From NCBI GenBank assembly GCA_029834535.1, contig JAQMWT010000488.1:10001-74000 (forward strand): a DNA stretch of 64,000 nt, read 5' to 3'. Below, one piece after another: positions 43,202 through 53,086 of the stretch (within the stretch, counting starts at the first letter, position 1; each line of letters begins with the position of its first letter). This DNA comes from Chrysophaeum taylorii (Eukaryota; Sar; Pelagophyceae; Pelagomonadales; Pelagomonadaceae). A program made the position numbers and the translations under genes. Under the pieces are notes generated by a model that was not told the origin of the DNA, did not search any database, and worked only from the letters and a program-made list of their open reading frames with translations.

Positions 43202-45457
43202 ATGCGAGGAGAGGTCGAGTTCGAAGAGGAGGAGGAGGAGGAGGAGTTTTCGCCCCCCCCACCGTTGTCCCCGCGGAGCCTTTACGCGAAAAAGAAAGAG
43301 CAGAGCGAGCAGGTGGTGATGCAGCTTGTGACCCACCTGAATGCGAAGCAGTTCCGAAAAGTGCGCGAAGCGTTCGGGGAGCGCGCGACGCTCCCGGAAT
43401 TCGTGAGTCTGATCCGCGAGATCCTGCCGTCGTACGTCTCGACGCTCCCCGACTCGGTGCGGAACCTCGTGGAACTTTTTAGGGAAATCGACGGGAAGGG
43501 CGACGACGAAATGGAATTCGAGGATTTCTCGAGGTATTTAGTTGAGAAGGCCCGGGTGTTCGACGAGCAGACGAGTCTCGACCGCATTCCGCATTACAAG
43601 CACAAGCCGATGGATACGCCGACCCACAGAAACCTGATCGACAGAATCGTGGTCCTCCCCGATCTCGAGCTTTTAGCGGTCGCCGAGCAACACAGCGCGG
43701 CGATCCAACTGTACCGGTGCAGGACGGGGGAGTGGTACGCGAGCTTCCGGACGACGGCCGTGCCGCTGGCGGTGACCTACGTCCAGCCCCAGCAAGCGCT
43801 ATTGGTGGCCTGCTCGGACGTGACCTGTTCTTACTTCTCGATTTCTTGGGACCTCGCGAACCGCAAGCATCGCTTCCGCGAACGCCACCGCTGGCCCACC
43901 CCGGACACGCTCATGTGCATGTGTTGGGCCGACTCGCAGCGGCGCGTCTACTCGGGGAACACGGCGGGGATCGTCCACGCGTGGGAGCCGCCGCCGCCCT
44001 CTGATACGTCCGCGTTTTCTTTACGAGGCCACGACGACATCGTGATGGACGTGCTGCACATCAAGACGCTCGACGATCTGGTGTCCGCGTCCCTCGACAC
44101 GACGGTCCGCGTCTGGGACACCTACACCGAGCAGCAGTCGATCTTGCTCCGGGGCCACACCAAGGGCGTGAACGCCCTCGCGTACAGTCCCGAACACCGG
44201 TTTCTCGTGTCGGCCGGCTTCGACCACGACGCTTTCGTATGGTCGCCCTTCGTCTCGACTCTGCTCTTCCGAATGAAGGGTCACCGCGCAGCTTTGGTGG
44301 GCTGCCACGCGGTCGAGGGAACCCACGAGGTGATCACCGGGGACTCCCAGGGCCTCCTCAAGCTCTGGGACCTCAGGAATTTCCAGTGCGTCCAGACCTT
44401 CACGACGCGCCGCGAAGGTCCCGGGGACCTCGACGACATGACGGGGGTCCAGGCCCTGACGCACGTCAGACTCCCAAAAGGGGAAGACAACCTCGACGAC
44501 TTTCGAATCGTCGCCGCGACAAAAAGACTCTTTTTCTTCGACCAGTTTAGAGCCAAGCGCGAGTCCGCGACGGACGCGGTCCCGCTCCGGCACGTTTTCG
44601 TCAACGACGTCTCGCTCACCATATTCGTCGCCTCGGACCGAACGGTCAAGATCTGGGACGCGATCAAGGGCACGCTCGAGCGGACGTTCCTCGACGTCGT
44701 CGCCGCCTCGTCAGAAATAACGGCCGCGTGCCTCGACTTCAGGAAGAGGAAATTTTTCGTCGGCGACGGCAAAGGCCGCGCCGCGTCCCACAACTACGCG
44801 AACGGGGCTTTGATCAAGACCTTTCCCCCGCACGCGGCCGCGGTCGCGGCCCTCGCCGCCGTCGGCCCGCCCCGCGCCGCGGTCGCCGCCTACGCCGACG
44901 GCGCGATTCGCGTCTACGCAGACCAACGCGACGCCGACATCTGCTGCCTGCGGCACTTCGACGAGGCCTACAACCACGCCGACCTCAGACTCCTCGCGGT
45001 GCGCGGCCGCGCGGTCGCGACCGCCGGCGACGCGACCGAGGGCGTGCGCCTCTGGGACCTCCAATCCACCAAGTGTACGGGGGTCCTCCAAACCCCCGCG
45101 GTTCTCGCCTTGGGCTTTTGCGACCGCGACGACCTTCTCTACCTCTGCACCGCGGACGGTTACGTGCGCTTCTGGCGCCGACAATCGTGCCTCCTCGCCT
45201 TTCCGAACCGGCCTCCGAACGGCGCGCGCTACGAGTTCGCCGCCGAGCCGACCTCTGCGACGAGGCCCGTGCTCAGACCGCCAACCACCAATGCCGCCGG
45301 CGACGACGACGACGACGACTTGCCCGAGGGAGTGAGCCGCAAGCCCACGGCCGCGATCGCCGCGGCCTTCGACGGCTCGACGCTCGCGCTCGGCGACGAG
45401 CTCGGCAACCTGCGGTGCTTCGATCTCGCCGCGCTCCTCGATCTCGTAGCTAAGGAC

Positions 45458-45493
<36 letters not shown>

Positions 45494-46273
45494 GATGCTG
45501 GTGATCCCGCTCCTCCTCGGGTGCTCAAGCCGGTCCAGCGAGCCGACCGCGCCGAGCCGTGCTACGAGGAGCTCCTGGAGGAGGACTCTCCCCCCGACGA
45601 CGTCCGGGGGGCGCGCTACATGGGCCTCGCTGCCTTCGCGTGGAGCGTCGAATACGCCCACGACGAAGCGATCCTGGCGGTGAGCGCGACATCCGATCCC
45701 GGAGCGGTCATCACGTCCGGACTCGACCGTTGCGTCAGAATGTGGGGCAAGCGCTTGGGCGACTACCGGGGCATGTTGCTCCACGGCGTGCTCCCCGGCG
45801 CGCCAAACCCATTCTGGGACCTCGACCTCGACGTCGCCAATCGCGAAAGACTCGAGAGAGAAGAGGCGCTCCGCGTCGAGCGGTGCCTCGACGCCGCGCG
45901 CCTCGACGAACGGTTAACCAAAAAAACGTCCGACGACCAACGGTTCTCCAGAGAGTCCTATCTCTCCTCCTCCTCCTCCTCCTCCTCATCCCTCTTGCCG
46001 ACGGTCGCGCAGGCCGAGCGCCACGAGCGCGTCGTGAGCGCGCTGATCAACGTCAAGTCTATGACCGCCGAGGCCGACACCACGGCTGACCACCACTACG
46101 AGGCGCAGCGTCGGTCGCTGCCGCGCACCGAGACACAACCAGTCTCCTCCTCCTCCGAGCGCCTCCCCCATCTCTCCGTCGTCCCGGCCTTCCCGACCTT
46201 GGACCGTCTCTCGCCCGACGCCCAGCGCAGCCTGGACAAGCTCGCGGCGGCGCTGAGACGCTATGACTGCTGA
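43202..46273 (+). CDS. EF-hand/WD40 protein (WDR49/WDR64-like)
   Basis: A 1,023-residue protein. After an acidic/Pro start (VEFEEEEEEEEFSPPPP), an EF-hand-like pair occupies about residues 45-130; the second loop, LFREIDGKGDDEMEFEDFSR, is degenerate. WD40 repeats follow: LRGHDDIVMDVLHIKT, SASLDTTVRVWDTYTEQQ, RGHTKGVNALAYSPEH, GDSQGLLKLWDLRNF and SDRTVKIWDAIKG, enough for two propellers. Acidic Asp inserts interrupt the C-terminal propeller (about 45300 and 45460-45500). EF-hand plus double-propeller proteins of this kind in animals and protists (WDR49, WDR64) are associated with cilia, which fits a genome carrying IFT43. The ATG at 43202 is the first in frame. The stop overlaps the earliest possible LEO1 start. 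Confidence 0.8.
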
Positions 46274-46307
46274 TACTAGGGTAAGCAAGCTTCTAGGAGG
46301 ACCTACG

Positions 46308-46726
46308 ATGTCGTCCTCCCTTCCGCCGGGCGTCACGCAGGAGGCCCTCTTCGGCAGCGACGACGACGACGACGAGGAGGTCCTCGAGGAAGATGCCTTA
46401 GTGCCTGAGAACAAGCCGACGCAACAGGACTCGGGCAAGAAGAAAAAGCGGACGCAAGAGGACCTTTTTGGGGACGACGACGACGACGACGACGACGACG
46501 GCGATCAGCAGCAGCAGCAGCGGCAGCAGAAAAAGACGAAGAAGCCGCCGACCCAAGAGGATCTCTTTGGGGACGACGACGACGATGACGACAAAGAGCA
46601 GCAGCAGCAGCAGAAGAAGAAAAAGCAGCAGCCTACGCAAGAGGATCTCTTCGGGGACGACGACGGTGATCAGCAGCAGGAGCATAAGAAGAAAAAGCAG
46701 CAGCCTACGCAAGAGGATCTCTTCGG

Positions 46727-46759
<33 letters not shown>

Positions 46760-48221
46760 CGACAAAGAGCAGCAGCAGGAGCAGAAGAAGAAAAAGCAGC
46801 AGCCTACGCAAGAGGATCTCTTCGGGGAGGACGACGACGACGACGACAAAGAGCAGCAACAGCAGCAGAAGAAGAAAAAGCAGCAGCCTACGCAAGAGGA
46901 TCTCTTCGGGGACGACGACGACGACGACGACAAAGAGCAGCAACAGCAGCAGAAGAAGAAAAAGCAGCAGCCTACGCAAGAGGATCTCTTCGGGGAGGAC
47001 GACGACGACGACGACGACGACGACGACAAAGAGCAGCAGCAGCAGCAGCAGCAGCAGAAGAAAAAGCACCAGCCTACCCAAGAGGATCTCTTCGGGGACG
47101 ACGACGATGATGACGACAAAGAGCAGCAGCCGAAGACGAAGAAGAAACCGGCGGCGCCGCCGCAAGAGGACCTCTTTGAGGAGGAGGAGGAGAAGGGTGC
47201 TCGAGATGAGCTGTTTGGCAGCAGCGACGAGGAGGACGAGGAGGCATCCTCGAAGAAGAAGAAGGAGAAGGAGAAGAAGATGAACGATCTCTTCGGGGAC
47301 GAAGAAGAGGTAGACTTTTTGAAAGAAGACGAAGAGGAGGAGGAGAGGCCGTCGCTGGCGTCTCGCGGGGACGAGATCGTGGTCCCGAAGACGCCGCGGC
47401 CGAAGGGTCGGCTGACGTGGCTGTTTCACGTCCCAAAATTCGTTTCGGTCGAACGAGACCCTCTGCCGGAGAACGACGCCCGGGAGAAAGACTTCGCGCC
47501 CAGCGTCGTTCGGTGGCGATGGAAGCGCGATACAATAACGGGGGAAATCGAGCGCGACGAGAAGGGACCTATCCGCGAATCGAACGCGCGGATCGTTCGA
47601 TGGTCCGACGGATCGACGCAGATCATCGTAGGTAACGACAGGTTCGACCTCGCCGAACGACCGCTCTCGCGGACCTACTTGTTCGCGCAAATCAAGCCGC
47701 GAGAAGGCAACATGTGCATGCTGTCGCACGCAAAGTACGACGCCGACGTCCGCGTCATGCCGCCCTCCCTCAAATCGCAGACTCACATTCAGTTTACGAA
47801 TCGCGTCGTCTCGAGAACAGCCCAACGGGCGAGTAGAGTTCGAGAAATATTCGTCAGCGACGACCCGGTCAAGGCCCAGGCTGAGAGGATCCGCCTCAAG
47901 GACGAGGCAATTCGCAGGGAAACCCGTCGCAAGCGTCCCCACGCGCGTCGGGATGCTCCTAAGCCGTCGATGACGTCCTCCTTCCTCGAGCACGACGAGA
48001 ACACCACGAGCATCAAGGCCATCAAACGCAGCGTCCGAGGCGCGCAGCGTCGCGACGTCGAGGAGGAGGACGACGACGATTTCATCGTCGACGACGACGA
48101 CGACGAAGAGCCAAACGTTTCCGAGGACGAGCGGGAGGCCTCGGACGACGACGACGACGACGACGACCAGCCTCCGCCGCCGCCCAAGAAGAAACCCAAG
48201 AAAGAGGAGGTGGAGGAGGGA

Positions 48222-48253
<32 letters not shown>

Positions 48254-48326
48254 TGATGATGATGATGATGACGACGACTTCGTTGTCCAGCGGAAGCGCC
48301 GCGTCGTCGACGAAGAAGACGACTAG
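46308..48326 (+). CDS. LEO1: LEO1, Paf1 complex subunit, with expanded QEDLFG repeats
   Basis: About 672 residues. The conserved LEO1 core starts near 47400: LTWLFHVPKFVSVERDPL, SVVRWRWKRD, ESNARIVRWSDGSTQIIVGN, HIQFTNRVVS and AIRRETRRKR. These match the region that pairs with Paf1 in the elongation complex, which travels with RNA polymerase II and promotes histone modification. N-terminal to it are about 330 residues of repeats, each a QEDLFG motif, an Asp run and a Gln/Lys stretch. The C-terminus is Asp/Glu-rich, ending in a basic patch. The start at 46308 (MSSSLPPGVTQEALFG) is preferred over the in-frame ATG at 46263, which would overlap the WD40 gene. The core appears intact. It is a single exon. 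Confidence 0.9.
46333..47310 (+). repeat. LEO1 coding repeat array (TQEDLFG / poly-Asp / poly-Gln)
   Basis: Twelve LFG- or LFE-type motifs: ten of the form QE(D/A)LF, then DELFG and NDLFG. The central units repeat every 70-100 bases and are almost identical in DNA (cctacgcaagaggatctctt), pointing to recent unequal exchange. Runs of gac and cag triplets vary in length between units. Confidence 0.9.
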
Positions 48327-48345
48327 CTCTACAACGAAGAAGAAG

Positions 48346-48380
48346 ACTTGACTTGACTTGACTTGACTTGACTTGACTTG
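48346..48380. repeat. ACTTG pentamer microsatellite
   Basis: Seven exact tandem acttg units begin 20 bases after the LEO1 stop, probably in the 3' UTR. Confidence 0.95.
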
Positions 48381-48951
48381 ACGACGAGGAGTCCTGCTAT
48401 GCTACACGACCTCGGGAAAATTCGTGAGTTGATAAACACCATGTCGTTGCGAACCGACCCTCTGACTTTTTGTGGTATGGCGATTTGTAGTAAACGCACT
48501 ATATAGCTCTTGCTACTAGCCTAGGAGCGCTGATGAGCACGGCGGCGAGTTCAGCACCGCATGATAACGGTGGGGTTTTTATTGGAGGAGCCTTGGGCAG
48601 ACGGTAAGATAGATATACCGGTAGAGTCATGTATAGGGGATTCTCCGACGGCGGCGCTTCTCAGGACTACCACCTCGCCCCAACGCAGCTGCTCCTTGAA
48701 ATTCGGTCACCGTCAACTAGACGCAGCGCGGCCGGAGTCGGCAATGCCGGAAGCAGTCATTGCCGACGACAGGGCCCTCCTGCAGGAGCACAGCTACTAC
48801 TCCAAGTACGTCGGCCGGAGGCCTCGATGGAGCCTTATATATCGCAAAGTCGTTACGACGGCCTCAGCCGTTCTCGCTTCTTGAATGTCCGCTAGGAACG
48901 CGGCGTGCCAGCTGTCATCCAAAGGCAGGGCGAAAATCTACGCGACTTATT
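48381..48951. other. Intergenic region between convergent LEO1 and the secreted LRR gene
   Basis: About 570 bases. Reading frames here (for example 48561-48884) have no recognisable domain. No RNA gene or repeat of note is seen. Confidence 0.5.
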
Positions 48952-51297
48952 CTAATCTACGGCTCGACGCAGGTTATCAGCCCGCCATTTGGCTTCCTCG
49001 AGGCGGCGGAGCATCCTCGTCTTAAGGTCGTCGACATTCGCCTCGACGCTGCTAGTCGTCGGGTTTGGATCAATGGGGGGCGTTGAAGCCTCCTCCGAGA
49101 TTTTTTTTGTTGTCGCTCGTCCTCGTCGCACTGGGATGTGCGTCGACTTTAGGTCGTCGGCGCGCGTTGTCGTCGGGTTGCGCTCAATGGGGGGGGCTCC
49201 TTGTTGAGTTCCCTCTGGTTTTGCCTCGCGCGCTGGGTTTCTCTCCGCATCCCGTGCCGTCTGTTTGGCTGCTCGTCCTCGTCGCATCGTCATTTTCTTC
49301 ATATCGTCGATCTCGGCCTCGGCGCTGGTTATGGTCGACTTGGGACTCAAGGTGTTCGCTTGACTCTCCTGTGGTTGTGTGCCTCTATGAGATGCATTCT
49401 CCTCTTTCGGGCTGGTTGCAGCTGGTTCCCTCGTCTGGTTCGCTGGCGTGCGTGGAAACCTCTTCCTTATGTCTTTGACTCTAGCTTCGATGCTGGTTGC
49501 CGTCGGCTTGGGGTTCAAGGAGTTCGCTTGAGTCTCCTGTGGTTTTGTGTCTCTATGAGATGCACTCCCCTCTTTCGGGTTGGTTGCTGCTTGTTTCCTC
49601 TGCTGCATCGGCGTGCGTGGAAACCTCTTCCTTAGGTCATTGACTCTAGCTTCGATGCTGGTTGCTGTCGGCTCGGGCTCCATAGTCGGCGTTGGATCTT
49701 GAGTCTCCTGTGGTTTTGTGTCTTTATGAGACGCACTCCCCTCTTTCGAGTTGGTTGCTGCTTGTTTCCTCTGCTGCATCGGCGTGCGTGGAAACCTCTT
49801 CCTTAGGTCATTGACTCTAGCTTCGACGCTGGTTCCTGTCGGCTTGGGCTCAGATGGAAGAAGCGCTCGTTTTTGAGTCTCCTTTGGTATTGTTGTTGTT
49901 TCGCTGCGAGAAGCATCCCCCGCCACGCGAGCATCGTCTCTGCGCCGCGCTGGAATGTGTGATGACTCGTCTGCGGTGTGTCTTTTCTTGCGCTCAGGGA
50001 GCTTGCTCGATCGCAAAGTCTCGCTTTCGCGATTATTTTTCGCAGCTGGATCGTTGGTGCCGCGGCGCACATTCGTCGTCTCCCCGGCTCGCGTTTCGTC
50101 GACGCTCGTCTCGTGCTTCTTCGTCTCCCGCTCGCGGCGGATCTTTTTCTCGGAAGGATATATTCTCGATTCGTCGTCATTCTCGGCCGCGTGTTCCGTC
50201 CGCTGGTTGGCCGTCTGGTCGTTTTTTGTCTCGAGCCAGCGCTTTACCGCTTCTCGACGCCTCGCCGTCACGACCTTGGTAATGAAATCGGGCGTGGGTT
50301 CGGCGGTGCGGGCCGCAGGCTTCTTTGGCCTCGGGGGCGGGGCTTTCCTCTTCTTCTTCGAGGAGGAGGAGGACGAGTCGGAGGACGAGTCGGAGGACGA
50401 GTCGGCGATGTCGCCGCCGACGGCGCCGGGAATGGTCGCCTCGAGGGCATACGCGCGTTCGGCAGGCATCGTCGTCGTTGCCGAGATGTTTGCCATTGCG
50501 ACTCCGGAGAGAGACTCGTTCGGGAGGCGCGTTATCGTAGTGGCCTGGGTGGCGTGCAGGCGAAGGACGCGGGTCGCAGCGACGGACCCAACCAAGCGAG
50601 GGTTGAACGAGAGGTCGAGGCGATCGGCCCGATCAACGTTCGCGGACGCGAGATCGTTTCCCCAGACCGACAAGGTGTCGACGGCAAGGTGGGGGAGAGG
50701 TCCGACGAGGCGGTTTCCGCCGAGGCGGAGAAGCTCGAGTTTCGTGAATCGCGAGAGCGCGGCCGTCGGGATAGTCCCCTCGAGAACGTTCCTAGAGAGG
50801 CCGAGGCGGCGGATGGACGCGGGAAGCGCCGCGAACAAGGGCCCGAGACCGCCGTCGAAGCGGTTGCCGTCGAGATGCAGGACCTCGAGGTGCGGGAGGC
50901 GACCGAGGCTCAGGGGAAGCGGTCCGCCGAACTGATTTTCTTGGAGATAAAGTTCCTCGAGCGTCTCCGGAAGCTCGGGAATATGTCCGCTCAACGAGGC
51001 GTTGACGAGGGAAAGCCGCTTGAGGGAACGAAGATTCCTGAGATCTGGGAGCGTGGTGCCCTGGGCATTGCGCGCCGCGACGCCCACGACGCGCCCTGCT
51101 TCGCACGCAACTCCCGGCCAGTCGCAGATGGCTCCATCATCAAAGTACCCACCGAGGTGCTTGTCGAGGGTAAGGAGGGCTTCGCACTCCGCCGGGATGT
51201 CGTCAGGTTCGCAGGCGAGCACCACCGACGCGAACGGCGCGCACTCCTCGGCGACCGTCGCCCCTAGTGCTAGGAGGAGCACAGCACTAGAATACAT
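48952..51297 (-). CDS. Secreted LRR protein with long basic repetitive tail
   Basis: A 781-residue protein. A signal peptide (MYSSAVLLLALGATVAEEC) is followed by an LRR cap (ICDWPGVACEAGRVVGV) and plant-type extracellular LRRs: LRSLKRLSLVNASLSGHIP, LEELYLQENQFGGPLPLSLG, LEVLHLDGNRFDGGL and LELLRLGGNRLVGPLP. From about residue 298 there is a Ser/Asp run, then a Lys/Arg-rich low-complexity tail. The tail contains three good copies of a 55-57-residue unit (EARVNDLRKRFPRTPMQQRK and KPQETQ) and several decayed ones. There is no kinase domain and no clear transmembrane segment after the signal peptide, so it is probably secreted into the wall or matrix. The basic tail could bind polyanions, which is inference. 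Confidence 0.8.
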   Translation of the reverse strand: MYSSAVLLLALGATVAEECAPFASVVLACEPDDIPAECEALLTLDKHLGGYFDDGAICDWPGVACEAGRVVGVAARNAQGTTLPDLRNLRSLKRLSLVNASLSGHIPELPETLEELYLQENQFGGPLPLSLGRLPHLEVLHLDGNRFDGGLGPLFAALPASIRRLGLSRNVLEGTIPTAALSRFTKLELLRLGGNRLVGPLPHLAVDTLSVWGNDLASANVDRADRLDLSFNPRLVGSVAATRVLRLHATQATTITRLPNESLSGVAMANISATTTMPAERAYALEATIPGAVGGDIADSSSDSSSDSSSSSSKKKRKAPPPRPKKPAARTAEPTPDFITKVVTARRREAVKRWLETKNDQTANQRTEHAAENDDESRIYPSEKKIRRERETKKHETSVDETRAGETTNVRRGTNDPAAKNNRESETLRSSKLPERKKRHTADESSHIPARRRDDARVAGDASRSETTTIPKETQKRALLPSEPKPTGTSVEARVNDLRKRFPRTPMQQRKQAATNSKEGSASHKDTKPQETQDPTPTMEPEPTATSIEARVNDLRKRFPRTPMQQRKQAATNPKEGSASHRDTKPQETQANSLNPKPTATSIEARVKDIRKRFPRTPANQTREPAATSPKEENASHRGTQPQESQANTLSPKSTITSAEAEIDDMKKMTMRRGRAAKQTARDAERNPAREAKPEGTQQGAPPIERNPTTTRADDLKSTHIPVRRGRATTKKISEEASTPPIDPNPTTSSVEANVDDLKTRMLRRLEEAKWRADNLRRAVD
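49350..49850 (-). repeat. Three ~168-bp coding repeats in the secreted LRR tail
   Basis: Three tandem units of about 165-171 bases encode EARV(N/K)D(L/I)RKRFPRTP and related sequence. The first two are nearly identical and the third is more diverged, and they are flanked by degenerate copies. Likely recent unequal crossing-over. Confidence 0.85.
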
Positions 51298-51355
51298 CTT
51301 GAATTAATTTAATTTTACGGCCGTTGTTGTTGTTGTTGTTGTTGTTGTTGTTCCT
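51298..51355. promoter_or_regulatory. 58-bp bidirectional intergenic region with GTT run
   Basis: The secreted LRR gene (minus) and the IQ-motif gene (plus) start 58 bases apart. The gap is an AT-rich ttgaattaatttaatttta stretch and about ten gtt/ttg triplets (51323-51351). Both genes must take their core promoters from here or from inside each other's coding sequence. Confidence 0.6.
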
Positions 51356-53086
51356 ATGTCTGCTGAAGCGTGCTACAGCGCCGACAAATGGGCGCCGATC
51401 GAAGCGGAGGCCGTGTCCGCGCGGATCGAGCGCGGCAAGGAACGCGCCGCGGCGCTCGCTCTCAAGTTTCGGAGCCTCGTCCGGAGAGGCGAGATTCGGG
51501 GTTTGAGGGAAGACAAAAGACGGCGGCCTTCAGGACGACGACGACGAAGTTTGTTGACAAAGGCGGACGCTGCGTCGAAGATCGGCGCCGCGTGGGCCGG
51601 GCACCTGTGTCGACGCGAGCAAAGGCGGCGCGCGCGTGCCGCTTGTTGCGCGCAGAAGGCGTGGCGCGGCTCTGCGGCTCGGGAACTCGCGGCTCGCGAG
51701 CGAAAAAAAAACGCTCGGGCGGTCGCGGACGAGAGGGAGCGCGCGGAGCGCGGGGAACGGCTCGCTAAATTCCAGAAGGAGCTCGACGAGTTGCGGCGGT
51801 GTTCGGGCGAGGAACTCCGTGCGAGATACCAGCGCGTCCGGGACGCGAGGATGAATCGACGGCTCGAGGCGTTGAGGCGACTAGAGGAGCGGCGGGCGCC
51901 TGAAGAAGAAGAAGAAGAAGCACCAGTGCGAGAAGAGCCCAGCGCCTCCTACACGGAGTTTGAGATATGGGAGCACGAGACCATCGACGAAGCTCGAAAA
52001 AATAAAATAGAGGAATCCACGACCGACGAGCGGTGGTTGGGCGATCCGGCTCTCAACAAGCACAAAACGGACGTCGATCGGCTCGACCGACTGTATCTGC
52101 GGTTCAAGGGGCAGCAGCAGCCAGGGGAGGAGGTCGACAAGGCCAAAATTTGGGAGCTGTACTGGAAGTTCTCGATGGCCTCCGGAGAGCTCGAGGCGAG
52201 AAGGTCGAGACGCGAGCGGCGGCGCGCGCTCTCGAGCGCCGCGGCAGATTTGGTCGACGCGGAAGAGTTCGAGCTGCCGCGGCGGCCGGGTGACTTGGAA
52301 TTCGCGACCCGGGCGCACGAGAGCGCCCTCAAGCTCGCGACGGGCAAAGACGAGTGGTACGCGGTTCGAACTCTCGACGGCAGAGAAATAGACATTCGCG
52401 AGGCGCGGCCGCCGTGGCTCGGGGGAACGCGACGCTCCTGGGACGAGGACGAGGCGTCGAAATGGTGGTTCGCGTACGCCCGCAAGCGAGCGGTTTCGTT
52501 GCTGAGGCCCGACGCGGACGCTATAAAGCGATTGGAAGAGCTCCAGGCCAGCCTCGAGAACCCGCCGAAAAAGGCGGCCGTTTGGAGAGAAGAGCGTAGG
52601 CAGCTCGTGGACGTCTGGACGCGGCAGATCCTCAACGATATCGAACGGGAGAGATTTGTGGGGCGTCGGAACGTGGTTCGGGCGGCGTGGCTCGAAGATA
52701 GGGCAACCTGCGCTTTGCTGATCCAGAAGACATTCAGAGGCTTCCGCGAGCGCGCGGTGCTGGCGGCGCGGCGCAAACGACGAAACGTACGCGAGGCCAT
52801 CGACGCGCTCCTAATCGAGCTCGCCGACGTCCCCAAGGAAGCGCGGCGCCGAGTGGTCTCCGACACCGTCGCCAGGCGGCTCCTGGAGCCCCGAACTACG
52901 GCTGCTGTTGCTGTGATCAAGGATTCTCCGTCGCCCTCTAAGAAGAAAAAGAAGCGCCCCGCGCCCATCGAGCTCGACCTCTCGAAGATCGTCGACGACA
53001 CCAAGGAAGTTGTTGTCGCCGCTAGTAGCCCCGCGACGCTTGGGGCGTCGTCGCTTCTATCTTTCTCCTCCCGTAGTTCATTCTAA
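51356..53086 (+). CDS. IQ-motif, Arg/Glu-rich helical protein
   Basis: A 576-residue protein, mostly charged helix. An IQ-like motif near residue 463 (ALLIQKTFRGFRERAVL) fits the IQxxxRGxxxR calmodulin-binding consensus. A weaker copy may lie near residues 80-110 (ACCAQKAWRGSAARELA). In between are WWFAYARKRAVSLLRPD and a Glu run. The C-terminus has a Lys patch (KKKKKRPAP). Such proteins are often cytoskeletal or flagellar; nothing here proves it. The gene ends tail-to-tail with PAGM, sharing bases in the two stop codons. The ATG at 51356 directly follows a triplet repeat. Confidence 0.7.
   Translation: MSAEACYSADKWAPIEAEAVSARIERGKERAAALALKFRSLVRRGEIRGLREDKRRRPSGRRRRSLLTKADAASKIGAAWAGHLCRREQRRRARAACCAQKAWRGSAARELAARERKKNARAVADERERAERGERLAKFQKELDELRRCSGEELRARYQRVRDARMNRRLEALRRLEERRAPEEEEEEAPVREEPSASYTEFEIWEHETIDEARKNKIEESTTDERWLGDPALNKHKTDVDRLDRLYLRFKGQQQPGEEVDKAKIWELYWKFSMASGELEARRSRRERRRALSSAAADLVDAEEFELPRRPGDLEFATRAHESALKLATGKDEWYAVRTLDGREIDIREARPPWLGGTRRSWDEDEASKWWFAYARKRAVSLLRPDADAIKRLEELQASLENPPKKAAVWREERRQLVDVWTRQILNDIERERFVGRRNVVRAAWLEDRATCALLIQKTFRGFRERAVLAARRKRRNVREAIDALLIELADVPKEARRRVVSDTVARRLLEPRTTAAVAVIKDSPSPSKKKKKRPAPIELDLSKIVDDTKEVVVAASSPATLGASSLLSFSSRSSF

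Noticed and set aside
46398-47993. 531-codon antisense frame rich in Leu/Val through LEO1
   Set aside because: Produced by reading the Gln/Lys/Asp repeat array backwards. LEO1 in sense is certain.
49978-51267. 429-codon plus-strand frame opposite the secreted LRR gene
   Set aside because: The minus-strand LRR reading has a signal peptide and regular repeats; the plus frame has none.
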